A stretch of 27,193 nt of DNA from Muribaculaceae bacterium (GCA_016292745.1 JAEDFO010000031.1:1-27193), one strand, 5' to 3'; shown: positions 6,573 through 14,914, counted from the stretch's first letter. Notes: generated from the letters alone by a model not told the origin. Numbers and translations are program-made.

Positions 6573-8138
6573 TTATTTGAATGTATCTGGAAGGTCGTTC
6601 TCGTAGAGCACTGTATCGCCGGGAGCAACTATTGATGCCAACTTTGCTTGGGCATCGGCAAATGAATCGGCCACGATTAGTTTCAGCCCAACGCAGTCAG
6701 CCTTGTTGATGCCAGCCAGAATGGCTTCGCGATTGTATTCGCCCACCACTATAGCTACATCGCACGCATTGGCAAGCTGTTGACCGAAAATTTCGTTGAG
6801 TTCGGCCTGACGAGGGCCCAATTCAATCATTCCCGGAGTAATCACGATGCGCTTGCCCTGCTTCATCTGGGCAATGACATCGAGTGCCATACGGGCGCCA
6901 TCGGGATTGGAATTGAAAGCGTCATCGATAATTGTAACGCCACCAGGCGTACGTTTCATGTTAAGCCGGTGCTCCACTTGTTCTATTTTACTCACTGCAT
7001 ATCTGATTTTTTCAGCCGGGACACCAAGGTGGGCTGCCACCGAAACAGCAGCAAGCAGATTTGAGATGTTGCACTCCCCTACCAGCTTTGTCTGAAGCTT
7101 GATTGACGAGCCGTCGGGCATTACAGCAGTGAAAGATGTGCCATGCGACGAATATTCGATATCGACAGCACGACAGCTGGCATTATTGGTGTTGTGGACC
7201 GCATATCGGATAACATCGACATTATCGACCTTACGATTGGCCACAAACTCGAAATCGTCGTTAACCACAGCAAGACCGTCGGCAGGCAGAGCATCGACCA
7301 ACTCGAACTTTGTACGCTGCACGTTTTCAATTGACTTAAACGATTCGAGGTGCTGAGGCCCCACAGCAGTAACAATACCGATTGAAGGATTTACGATATC
7401 ACAAATTTCCTTGATGTCGCCAATATTCTTGGCACCCATTTCGGCAATGAAAATATCGTGATACGGCTGCATCGATTCGCGGACAGTACGGACAACCCCC
7501 ATGGGAGTGTTGAAGCTACCCGGAGTCATGAGCACATTATATTTCTCACAAAGAATACGGTTAAGGTAGTGCTTAGTGCTGGTTTTGCCATAGCTGCCGG
7601 TGATGCCGATTACCTTCATATCGGGCATCTGGGCCAGACGGCGTTTGGCATCGTCGACATAACTGCGGTTGATGGCATTCTCAACCGGGAGGAGCATCCG
7701 ATTGACCACAATGACGTATGCATATGAGAAAAACGAGATGACGATGGCTACACGCGGCACGAAATGGCAGTCGACGAGTGCCGAGGCCGCGAGAGTGGCC
7801 AGTGTGGCAACTATAAGGCTGATGTAGATGCGCCACACACGCTTGGTGAACACCAACGGCTTCTTATACTTTTTTCTCAGCTCGTTAACAATCATTGCCA
7901 ACAGCAAACCCGATGCAACAGCGTCCGACCAAACGAACGGAAAAGCAATGAGCATCATCAGGATGGCGAGCAGGAATATGCGGCTGATTGACGAAGCGTC
8001 GCCGCTCATCTTTAGCCAATTAACGTAGCGATTATTGCGATATGAGTTCTGCTGCAACATCTGCAGGTCGCGTCGAAACACCACCAACGATAAGGCAAAT
8101 GCTATAACGAGCAGAACGATAGAAAACACTGTATCCAT
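6573..8138 (-). CDS. Membrane-anchored MurF-like Mur ligase
   Basis: A 521-residue protein. The first 150 residues hold about five hydrophobic segments (near 4-20, 53-69, 74-85, 103-121 and 129-146). The rest is an ATP-dependent amide-bond ligase of the Mur family: P-loop GSYGKTST (181-188), GPQHLESF with His263 and the KFEL lysine Lys277 (probable carbamylation site), HRLN (390-393), and the MurF-like DDAFNSNPDG (405-414) and NDLPDTF end. Ordinary MurF adds D-Ala-D-Ala to UDP-MurNAc-tripeptide and has a soluble substrate-binding domain at its N-terminus; here membrane helices replace it. The enzyme may act on a lipid-linked or other membrane substrate, and I would not assume it is the cell's MurF. 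It is the middle gene of an operon with an alpha/beta hydrolase (21 bases upstream) and a lipoprotein (7 bases downstream). Confidence 0.85.
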   Translation of the reverse strand: MDTVFSIVLLVIAFALSLVVFRRDLQMLQQNSYRNNRYVNWLKMSGDASSISRIFLLAILMMLIAFPFVWSDAVASGLLLAMIVNELRKKYKKPLVFTKRVWRIYISLIVATLATLAASALVDCHFVPRVAIVISFFSYAYVIVVNRMLLPVENAINRSYVDDAKRRLAQMPDMKVIGITGSYGKTSTKHYLNRILCEKYNVLMTPGSFNTPMGVVRTVRESMQPYHDIFIAEMGAKNIGDIKEICDIVNPSIGIVTAVGPQHLESFKSIENVQRTKFELVDALPADGLAVVNDDFEFVANRKVDNVDVIRYAVHNTNNASCRAVDIEYSSHGTSFTAVMPDGSSIKLQTKLVGECNISNLLAAVSVAAHLGVPAEKIRYAVSKIEQVEHRLNMKRTPGGVTIIDDAFNSNPDGARMALDVIAQMKQGKRIVITPGMIELGPRQAELNEIFGQQLANACDVAIVVGEYNREAILAGINKADCVGLKLIVADSFADAQAKLASIVAPGDTVLYENDLPDTFK

Positions 8139-8159
8139 ATTTTGTGTTGATGCTGAATA

Positions 8160-8939
8160 TTATTTGTTTAATTTCTTGTCGTTGCTGAGAAAGCTATTAA
8201 TCACTGCAGCAAAACCCGACGGATTGTCGAGGAAACTGTAGTGGCCACAACCTGGGAAAGCCACCAAACCGGAATCGGGAATAAGGCGATTCATGGTTTT
8301 GGCATCGGAGAGAGGTGTAGCGGTGTCGTTTTCGCCCCAAATCAGAAGTGTGGGAGCCTTTATTAAAGGCATCAGATGCTTCAGGTCCTGGGCAATCGAC
8401 TTGCTCATGATGGCTCTCATGCGCTGCGAAGCCTGTCGGTAGTCGCTCGAACCGACACGCGAACGATAGCGGTCGAGAAGACGCTGTCCACGCTGCTGTC
8501 CCAAAACGAGAGGGAGCACATGCTTCATGAACTTATAGGAATACACCTTAAAATAATACTTGAGCGAACGCCGTGGCTTTATTCCGGCGGCATCGACAAG
8601 AATAAGCTTAGCCACGTTGTTTCGCGAGGCATAAATTATGGCAATACGTCCGCCATATGAATGGCCGAGCATAATGGGGTCGACGATGTTCTCGTGAGCG
8701 AGAAGTTTCTCAATGGCATCGGCATATTCATACACGCCCCACACCGATTGAGGTTCAGAGCTGTTGCCGAAACCCGGCAAATCTATGTTGATAATTCGGA
8801 AGTCGTTCTGCAGCAAGTTCTGAATTGAGAGCAACGTGGCACTTGAACATCCCCAGCCATGCATTAGCACAACTGTGCGGCCGCTTCCGATATCGTTATA
8901 GTGAATGTCGACGTTATTTATTTCAATATGTTTCTCCAC
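8160..8939 (-). CDS. Alpha/beta hydrolase paired with the membrane Mur ligase
   Basis: A 259-residue cytosolic protein without a signal peptide. It has the full alpha/beta hydrolase set: oxyanion segment LMHGWG (25-30), DLPGFGNS (53-60), nucleophile elbow GHSYGG with Ser94, acid Asp205 in GENDTATP and His233 in GCGHYSFLDNP. A helical cap lies at about 125-190. The reading frame offers no ATG; GTG at 8939 is the most likely start because MEKHIEINNV leads straight into the first strand, and a -7-like promoter box lies 29 bases upstream. It is the first gene of the hydrolase - Mur ligase - lipoprotein operon, so a role in envelope or cell-wall precursor chemistry is a reasonable inference. The substrate is unknown. 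Confidence 0.85.
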   Translation of the reverse strand: MEKHIEINNVDIHYNDIGSGRTVVLMHGWGCSSATLLSIQNLLQNDFRIINIDLPGFGNSSEPQSVWGVYEYADAIEKLLAHENIVDPIMLGHSYGGRIAIIYASRNNVAKLILVDAAGIKPRRSLKYYFKVYSYKFMKHVLPLVLGQQRGQRLLDRYRSRVGSSDYRQASQRMRAIMSKSIAQDLKHLMPLIKAPTLLIWGENDTATPLSDAKTMNRLIPDSGLVAFPGCGHYSFLDNPSGFAAVINSFLSNDKKLNK

Positions 8940-8967
8940 TATGAAAAAAATGAATAAAAGAACTTGA

Positions 8968-8975
8968 CAAAATTA
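8968..8975 (-). promoter_or_regulatory. -7-like promoter box for the hydrolase-Mur ligase operon
   Basis: Read on the minus strand this is TAATTTTG, a full match to TAnnTTTG, 28 bases before the GTG start. I see no TTTG at the expected -33 distance, so the call rests on one element. Confidence 0.42.
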
Positions 8976-9011
8976 GCACATATGCCGACGAAATAAAAGC
9001 ATGAAGCCTAA

Positions 9012-9323
9012 TTATTCAATGATAAATGCTTTACTGCATGATAAATCCAGCGCTCCAGGCGAGCATTGGGCAAGAAAATCGGCAATGCTCTGAGCTGCCG
9101 ACTTTAAATCGCACGAATCAGCAATATATTTCCGAAAGAGAGTGCAATGCCTGGCCACATTCCGGGAGGTGACCACAATTATCCCGTTGACATATTGAGT
9201 TGACTGAACTTCTCCAGCAAAAGGCACTATATCGATGACGTTATCAGAGCTGTCGACACTAACCAGATGCAAATGCATCACTGCACAGTCGGTAACCACA
9301 TATTGCGCAAGGAAACGCTTCAT
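9012..9323 (-). CDS. Small conserved-looking protein of unknown function, last gene of the ileS-lspA cluster
   Basis: A 103-residue protein with an ATG start and no signal peptide or membrane segment. The first half is predicted beta-rich (CAVMHLHLVSVDSSDNVIDI, then a GEVQSTQYVNGIIVV stretch), the second half has two helices, and it ends AFIIE. I do not recognise a family. It begins 11 bases after the DUF4296 lipoprotein stop, so it is probably translated with lspA and its neighbours. The strand order at the start resembles the first sheet of amidohydrolase-type proteins, but the metal-binding motif and barrel are absent, so I make no functional claim. Confidence 0.65.
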   Translation of the reverse strand: MKRFLAQYVVTDCAVMHLHLVSVDSSDNVIDIVPFAGEVQSTQYVNGIIVVTSRNVARHCTLFRKYIADSCDLKSAAQSIADFLAQCSPGALDLSCSKAFIIE

Positions 9324-9334
9324 AAAATGAATGC

Positions 9335-10141
9335 TTACTTTTTTCTCGACAGGTTGAACGTCTGCTGGCGATTGATGTAGTAATAACGGTTCTTGTTGAT
9401 ACGAGTTCTCACCAGCTGAATGCTGTCGACCATCAGCACTTCCTTGCCCGATGGTTTATACAATGCGAATCCGTATATACGCTTGATTACTTTTGCCGTA
9501 TCGCTCTGGAGGCTGAATTGTTTCCAGTTGTCATTGCCATCGTTGAGCGAAGTGAGCGTAACAATTCCATCGTCGTAGTCGATAGCGACGAAAGCGTCGA
9601 TTGGGAATTCCGGATTAGCCATTCTGAAACGCCACTGGAACACGTCGCCGGGACGGAAATTATCGTCGGGGACAATGTCGAACGACATAATGCTATCGCG
9701 ATAAATTCGCGAAAGGATTCTCACAGGCGATGAGTTCCAAAGGTCGATGCTATCGCCAGCAGCCATTGGCACGCCGGAGCCGGCCTTTCGCGACTCTGCC
9801 ACAATTTGCTTGTCCTCGTCGTCGAGACGTTTGATAACCTCATCGTAAACCTCGATGTAGGTGTCGATGTGATGACCGTACCATACAAGCGAAGTATCGA
9901 ACAGCTCCTGCGATACGTTGTGCTTACGCAGAATCGACTGCCGAAGCACTTTGCGAAGCGAATCGCTTCGGCTGTCGGAATATACATTGTAATGCATATC
10001 GACATACGATTCGCCTTTATGGATATCAACGAGCAATGCGGCCATATCATCCTCACTGAGCACATAGTCGGGGGTTGAAGAGCAAGCCACCAACATTTGC
10101 ATCAAAGAGAGCGACAACAGCAAAGGAAGGAACAGACGCAT
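9335..10141 (-). CDS. DUF4296 family lipoprotein
   Basis: A 268-residue protein with a lipoprotein signal (LVAC, Cys20). The segment PDYVLSEDDMAALLVDIHKGESYVD (about 24-48) followed by helices is the DUF4296 signature, a family found in Bacteroidota envelopes with no known function. After the helical domain (about 30-115), the C-terminal half is beta-rich (FRPGDVFQWRFRM to the end) and ends in a basic tail. It lies nine bases after lspA, the enzyme that should process its own signal peptide. The residues after the cysteine (SSTPDY) are not the acidic surface-export signal, so a periplasm-facing location is likelier. Confidence 0.82.
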   Translation of the reverse strand: MRLFLPLLLSLSLMQMLVACSSTPDYVLSEDDMAALLVDIHKGESYVDMHYNVYSDSRSDSLRKVLRQSILRKHNVSQELFDTSLVWYGHHIDTYIEVYDEVIKRLDDEDKQIVAESRKAGSGVPMAAGDSIDLWNSSPVRILSRIYRDSIMSFDIVPDDNFRPGDVFQWRFRMANPEFPIDAFVAIDYDDGIVTLTSLNDGNDNWKQFSLQSDTAKVIKRIYGFALYKPSGKEVLMVDSIQLVRTRINKNRYYYINRQQTFNLSRKK

Positions 10142-10150
10142 GGCAGAAAA

Positions 10151-10780
10151 TTATTCGCAATCCTGTTTCAATTCCTTTGGAGAAAGGAAACGGTAGTAGA
10201 AAATAACCAAGATAAAAACGCCCACACATAGAGCAGCGTCGGCAATGTTGAAAACCGGATGGAAGAAAATGAAATGATTACCACCAATGAAAGGCAACCA
10301 ATCGGGCCAGTTCCACTCGGCGAGCGGGAAATAGAGCATATCGACTACCCTACCGAAACCAAATGAGGCATACCCACCGGCATCAGGCATAAACGAAGCC
10401 ACACCGGGATACATCGGGTTGTCGAATACAAGGCCATAGAACAGGCAATCAATTACGTTGCCAATGGTTCCGGCAGTGATTAACGACAGACACACGAAAT
10501 ATCCCCGTGGGGCGGCAGAATTACGGATACGGAATATGTAGTACACAAACAGGCAAGCCATTACCACTCTGAAGAGAGTAAGGACAAGTTTGTTGAGCAC
10601 CTCCATACCGAAAGCCATGCCATTGTTTTCGATAAAGAACAGACGGAACCAATCGGTAATAACCAGTTCCTCACCATAGTAGAAACTGGTTTTCACCCAT
10701 ATCTTAAGAATTTGGTCGGCACAGATAACCAATAAGGTTATCAGCAAGGCCAATGCACCATTCGATAATCTCACAATCAA
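10151..10780 (-). CDS. lspA: Lipoprotein signal peptidase (signal peptidase II), long Bacteroidota form
   Basis: An inner-membrane aspartyl protease that removes signal peptides from diacylglyceryl-modified prolipoproteins. It shows DQxxK (22-26), NNGMAFGM (52-59), GNVID (107-111), the first catalytic aspartate Asp147 in GRVVD and the second, Asp181, in FNIAD. It is 209 residues against about 160 for typical LspA. Most of the extra length is an insert between GNVID...GLVFD and GRVVD (about 118-145) and a Trp-rich loop before FNIAD. The frame has no ATG: TTG at 10780 or GTG at 10774 must be used. The dksA-like stop is three bases upstream in the same frame, so coupled translation is likely. 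Several neighbours here are lipoproteins, its substrates. Confidence 0.95.
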   Translation of the reverse strand: MIVRLSNGALALLITLLVICADQILKIWVKTSFYYGEELVITDWFRLFFIENNGMAFGMEVLNKLVLTLFRVVMACLFVYYIFRIRNSAAPRGYFVCLSLITAGTIGNVIDCLFYGLVFDNPMYPGVASFMPDAGGYASFGFGRVVDMLYFPLAEWNWPDWLPFIGGNHFIFFHPVFNIADAALCVGVFILVIFYYRFLSPKELKQDCE

Positions 10781-10783
10781 GAA

Positions 10784-11167
10784 TTATTTACGGCGGTTAT
10801 CGTTATTCTTCACATCAATGCTGAGAGTAGCATGAGGGACGGCGCGCAGACGTTCCTTCGGTATGAGTTTACCGGTTTCGCGGCAGATACCGTAGGTTTT
10901 GTTTTCGATACGAATGAGCGCAGCCTGCAGATGCTGTATGAATTTCATCTGACGCTGAGCAAGACGTCCGGCCTCTTCCTTGCTAAGGGTATTTGCACCT
11001 TCCTCAAGCACTTTGAAAGTGGGAGAAGTGTCGGTAACGTCGTTGCCATCGGTGTTCATAATGTTCGATTTAAGCAATTCGTAGTCACGATTTGCCTTTT
11101 CGAGCTTATCGAGAATAATAGCTTTAAATTCCTGGAGCTCTTCGTCGCTATAACGGGTCTTTTCCAT
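10784..11167 (-). CDS. DksA/TraR-family RNA polymerase-binding protein without zinc cysteines
   Basis: A 127-residue protein from ATG 11167; a TTG six bases earlier is in frame but less likely. A long coiled coil (about 5-90) carries a DVTDT tip (43-47), comparable with the acidic DksA tip that reaches into the RNA polymerase secondary channel. The C-terminal globular part keeps the family frame (YGICRETGKLIPKERLRAVPHA, 92-113), but of the four zinc cysteines only Cys95 remains; the others are Thr98, Ser116 and Val119. Such cysteine-poor forms are known in DksA2-type proteins and in Bacteroidota. With (p)ppGpp, DksA retunes rRNA and amino-acid promoters; whether this form does so is inferred. 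It sits between ileS (41-base gap) and lspA (3 bases). Confidence 0.9.
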   Translation of the reverse strand: MEKTRYSDEELQEFKAIILDKLEKANRDYELLKSNIMNTDGNDVTDTSPTFKVLEEGANTLSKEEAGRLAQRQMKFIQHLQAALIRIENKTYGICRETGKLIPKERLRAVPHATLSIDVKNNDNRRK

Positions 11168-11208
11168 AATCAAAAACTCTATATTTTAAAAATAAAGATA
11201 GAGAAGGA

Positions 11209-14200
11209 TTAAGCCTTCTCTACCGTTACAAACACTTTATCGTCGTCGAGGTCGAGAGCGATGACACCGTCGTGTCCATCCAACGAATCGACAAGATTGA
11301 TTGAGTCGGCAAGGACTTGTCGAGCGATGTAATCGTTGAAATCGGCCACAGCCTCAGCAATATTCTTTGCGCAGGCCATGCTAACCACAATGCGGTCGGT
11401 GATTTCAAAATTCTTGTCCTTGCGGATATTCTGCACGCGGTTAACGATTTCGCGTGCAATACCTTCGCGCTTCAGTTCATCGGTTACAGTGATATCGAGA
11501 GCCACAGTCACCTTGTTGTCGCTGGCAACAAGCCAACCGGGGATATCTTCGGAGATGATGTCGACGTCGGCCACCTCAACTACGGCTTCATTGCCGTCGA
11601 TATTGAATGCAAACGAGCCGGTCTTCTCGAATTCGATGATATCTTTCTGGCTCATGGCAGCCACAGCTGCAGCCACCTGTTTCATGAGCTTTCCAAACTT
11701 AGGACCAAGTTTCTTGAAGTCTGGTTTCACTCTCTTCACCAGAATACCTTCGTCGTTAGAGACGAACTTAATGTTCTTGACGTTCACCTCGTTGAGAATA
11801 AGAGCGCTCATAGCCTCGATATCAGTTTTCTGCTTATCGTCGATAGCAGGAATCATGATTGAGCCGAGAGGCTGACGCACCTTAATGTTCTCCTTTCGAC
11901 GGAGCGAGAGCACCATCGAGGTAATATCCTGAGCGAGGCCCATCTGCTCTTCGAGCTGCTTGTTGATAACTGATACGTCGGCTTCAGGGAAGTGTGCAAG
12001 GTGAACCGATTTCAAGTTGCCACGAGTAACCGAAGTCAGGTCGCGATAGAGCATATCGGCATAGAACGGAGCCACAGGAGCAATTAGCAGCGCAATGGTT
12101 TCGAGACATTGGTAAAGAGTCTGATAAGCCGAAAGTTTGTCGGCATTCATTTCGCCGCCCCAGAAACGCTTGCGGTTGAGGCGAACATACCAGTTGCTGA
12201 GGTTATCGCCTACGAAATCAGAGATAGCACGGGCAGCCTTTGTAGGCTCGTACTCGTCGAGATTCTTCGAGACCTCAATAATAAGCGAGTTGAGGAGCGA
12301 GATAATCCAGCGGTCGATTTCGGGACGTTCGTTAAACGGCACTTGCGGCATTGAATTGTCGAAGCCGTCGACATTGGCATAAAGGGCAAAGAAAGAATAG
12401 GTGTTGTAGAGGGTTCCGAAGAATTTGCGGCTAACCTCTTCTACACCATCGGTGTCGAACTTGAGGTTGTCCCAAGGCGAGGAGTTAGAAATCATATACC
12501 AACGCAGAGGGTCGGTGCCGTATTTATCGATAGCTCCAAATGGGTCGACAGCATTACCGAGACGCTTACTCATCTTGTTTCCATTCTTGTCGAGCACGAG
12601 GCCATTAGATATAACCGATTTATAGGCCACGCTGTCGAAAATCATTGTAGCAATGGCATGTAGTGTGAAGAACCAGCCACGAGTCTGGTCGACACCTTCG
12701 GCAATGAAGTCGGCAGGATAAACTGTACGGCAGTCGAGGGCCTCCTTGTTTTCGAATGGATAATGAATCTGAGCATAAGGCATTGCACCCGAATCGAACC
12801 AAACGTCGATAAGGTCGAGCTCGCGTCGCATAGGCTCGCCATTGTCGGCCACGAGGATGATATCGTCGACGTAAGGGCGGTGGAGGTCGATTTTATGATA
12901 GTTCTCCTTGGAGTAATCACCGGGGACAAATCCTTTGTCCTTCAACGGGTTTGAAGGCATCACACCAGCGGCAACAGATTTTTCAATTTCGTCGTAAAGT
13001 TCCTGGATACTACCAATGCACTTCTCGGCGCCCGATTCGCTGCGCCAGATAGGGAGCGGAGTACCCCAATAGCGGCTACGGCTGAGGTTCCAGTCGTTAA
13101 GATTCTCGAGCCATTTTCCGAAACGGCCTGTACCAGTGTGTTCCGGCTTCCAGTAGATGGTTTTATTGAGTTCCACCATACGGTCTTTGCAAGCGGTAGA
13201 ACGGATAAACCAACTGTCGAGAGGATAGTAAAGCACCGGCTTGTCGGTACGCCAGCAGTGTGGATAGTTGTGTACATGCTTTTCAATGCGGAAAGCAGTA
13301 CCTGCTTGTTTCATTTCCATGCAAAGCACCACATTGAGGTCCTCGGCCTTTGATGCAGCGGCTTCGTCGTACTTACCATTGACATTGAAACGAGGGTCGT
13401 AGGCATTTTTCACGAAATCGCCGGCATGAGCCGAATATAATTGAGTGTCGATGCAATTCTTAACGAAATCGTCGTCGAGGTCGTCGAGGTTCCAGTATTT
13501 ACCGGAGAAATCGACCATAGGACGAGTCTCGCCCTTCTTGTTAATCATGAAGAGAGAGGGGATTCCGGCAGCCTTGGCCACGAAAGCGTCGTCGGCACCG
13601 AATGTAGGAGCTATATGCACAATGCCGGTACCGTCCTCGGTTGTTACATAGTCGCCAGGGATAACACGGAACCCGTTATCGTTGATTCGAATTTCGCCGT
13701 CAATCTTGTCGACTGGTTTCACCCAAGGGAACAGCTGTTGATACTTAATGCCAACGAGGTCGGCTCCAGTGAAATCGGCAATTACACGGTAAGGCACAAC
13801 CTTGTCGCCATGCTTGTAATCGTCGAACGAAGCATTGTCGCCCTTAGGATTGAGATAAGCACCCATTCGAGCCTTTGCCATTATGCACACCATCTTGGCA
13901 TCGGTGTAAGGGTTGAGTGTTTCCACTGCAACATACTCAATTTTTGGGCCTACGCACAGAGCGGTGTTCGAAGGCAATGTCCAAGGTGTAGTGGTCCAAG
14001 CCAGGATGGTAATGTTGTTGGCAAAATCGGGATTGGCAGCAGCCTTTATAGCCTGCAGCGCCTTGTTGTCGCTATCAACGACAGAGAAAACGGCGGTAAC
14101 AGTAGTGTCCTTAACATCGCGGTAGCAGCCCGGCTGGTTAAGCTCGTGGGAGCTGAGGCCGGTTCCAGCAGCTGGAGAATAAGGCTGAATGGTGTATCCC

Positions 14201-14727
14201 TTGTAGAGGAGCCCCTTGTTGTAAAGTTGCTTCAAGAGCCACCAGAGGGTTTCGATATAGCTGTTCTCGTAGGTGATATAAGGGTTATCGGTGTCGACCC
14301 AATAACCCATTTTGTGAGTAAGGTCGCACCATTCCTTGGTGTATTTCATCACCTCTTTGCGGCAAGCAGCATTGTAATCGTCAACACTGATTTTCTTTCC
14401 AATATCTTCCTTGGTAATGCCAAGCGATTTCTCCACTCCGAGTTCAACAGGAAGGCCGTGGGTGTCCCAACCGGCTTTACGCATCACCTGATAACCGCGC
14501 ATTGTTTTGTAACGGCACACGATGTCCTTGATGGTACGAGCCATCACGTGGTGGATACCCGGCATACCGTTTGCCGACGGTGGGCCTTCGAAAAACACGA
14601 ACGATTTGCATCCCTCGCGTTCCTTTATACTTTGTGCAAAAACGTCTTCTTCATCCCATTTGCCGAGCATCTCCTTATTGATTGCCGACAAGTCGAACTT
14701 GTTATATTCTTGAAATTTACCGCTCAT
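11209..14727 (-). CDS. ileS: Isoleucyl-tRNA synthetase, eukaryote-like (type 2), with GIHH signature
   Basis: A class I synthetase of 1172 residues that charges tRNA-Ile. The catalytic domain opens with PPSANGMPGIHHVMAR, in which the usual HIGH signature reads GIHH (57-60). The CP1 editing domain follows (TTPWTLPSNTALCV, TGIVHIAPTFGADD), then DVWFDSG and KMSKR (718-722). The anticodon-binding region and a long C-terminal extension complete it. The length, KMSKR in place of KMSKS and the absence of the C-terminal cysteine zinc finger place it in the IleRS2 group, which is related to eukaryotic cytosolic enzymes and generally resistant to mupirocin. It is first in an operon with the dksA-like gene, lspA, DUF4296 and a small unknown. 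A -7 box TATCTTTG lies 37 bases upstream. Confidence 0.97.
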   Translation of the reverse strand: MSGKFQEYNKFDLSAINKEMLGKWDEEDVFAQSIKEREGCKSFVFFEGPPSANGMPGIHHVMARTIKDIVCRYKTMRGYQVMRKAGWDTHGLPVELGVEKSLGITKEDIGKKISVDDYNAACRKEVMKYTKEWCDLTHKMGYWVDTDNPYITYENSYIETLWWLLKQLYNKGLLYKGYTIQPYSPAAGTGLSSHELNQPGCYRDVKDTTVTAVFSVVDSDNKALQAIKAAANPDFANNITILAWTTTPWTLPSNTALCVGPKIEYVAVETLNPYTDAKMVCIMAKARMGAYLNPKGDNASFDDYKHGDKVVPYRVIADFTGADLVGIKYQQLFPWVKPVDKIDGEIRINDNGFRVIPGDYVTTEDGTGIVHIAPTFGADDAFVAKAAGIPSLFMINKKGETRPMVDFSGKYWNLDDLDDDFVKNCIDTQLYSAHAGDFVKNAYDPRFNVNGKYDEAAASKAEDLNVVLCMEMKQAGTAFRIEKHVHNYPHCWRTDKPVLYYPLDSWFIRSTACKDRMVELNKTIYWKPEHTGTGRFGKWLENLNDWNLSRSRYWGTPLPIWRSESGAEKCIGSIQELYDEIEKSVAAGVMPSNPLKDKGFVPGDYSKENYHKIDLHRPYVDDIILVADNGEPMRRELDLIDVWFDSGAMPYAQIHYPFENKEALDCRTVYPADFIAEGVDQTRGWFFTLHAIATMIFDSVAYKSVISNGLVLDKNGNKMSKRLGNAVDPFGAIDKYGTDPLRWYMISNSSPWDNLKFDTDGVEEVSRKFFGTLYNTYSFFALYANVDGFDNSMPQVPFNERPEIDRWIISLLNSLIIEVSKNLDEYEPTKAARAISDFVGDNLSNWYVRLNRKRFWGGEMNADKLSAYQTLYQCLETIALLIAPVAPFYADMLYRDLTSVTRGNLKSVHLAHFPEADVSVINKQLEEQMGLAQDITSMVLSLRRKENIKVRQPLGSIMIPAIDDKQKTDIEAMSALILNEVNVKNIKFVSNDEGILVKRVKPDFKKLGPKFGKLMKQVAAAVAAMSQKDIIEFEKTGSFAFNIDGNEAVVEVADVDIISEDIPGWLVASDNKVTVALDITVTDELKREGIAREIVNRVQNIRKDKNFEITDRIVVSMACAKNIAEAVADFNDYIARQVLADSINLVDSLDGHDGVIALDLDDDKVFVTVEKA

Positions 14728-14763
14728 AAAATCAGTTGTTTTCTACTCTGAAAAAATTTTTCA

Positions 14764-14771
14764 CAAAGATA
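14764..14771 (-). promoter_or_regulatory. -7-like promoter box for ileS operon
   Basis: On the minus strand this reads TATCTTTG (TAnnTTTG), 36 bases before the ileS ATG. The expected -33 position holds only TTTT in place of TTTG. Confidence 0.45.
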
Positions 14772-14842
14772 GTTTAAAAGCGAATAAAATAAAACACTTT
14801 TTGGTGATAAAGTACGCAAAACTCATAATAGCGGACAAAAGG

Positions 14843-14873
14843 TTTGGATTCGACGATGGAATTATTATTTTTG
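14843..14873 (+). promoter_or_regulatory. Bacteroidota-type promoter of the helical lipoprotein gene
   Basis: TTTG at 14843-14846 and TATTTTTG at 14866-14873 with a 19-base spacer are a full consensus match. The leader to the ATG at 14915 is about 35 bases and has no Shine-Dalgarno. It is divergent from the ileS promoter, with about 70 bases between the two -7 boxes. Confidence 0.68.
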
Positions 14874-14914
14874 CAAGGACAAACAAAGAATAACCTATTA
14901 AACGATTAACTATT

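Noticed and set aside
13441..14751. A 436-codon open frame antisense to ileS
   Set aside because: It lies wholly opposite a certain gene, has a composition typical of a shadow frame and no domain, signal peptide or promoter.
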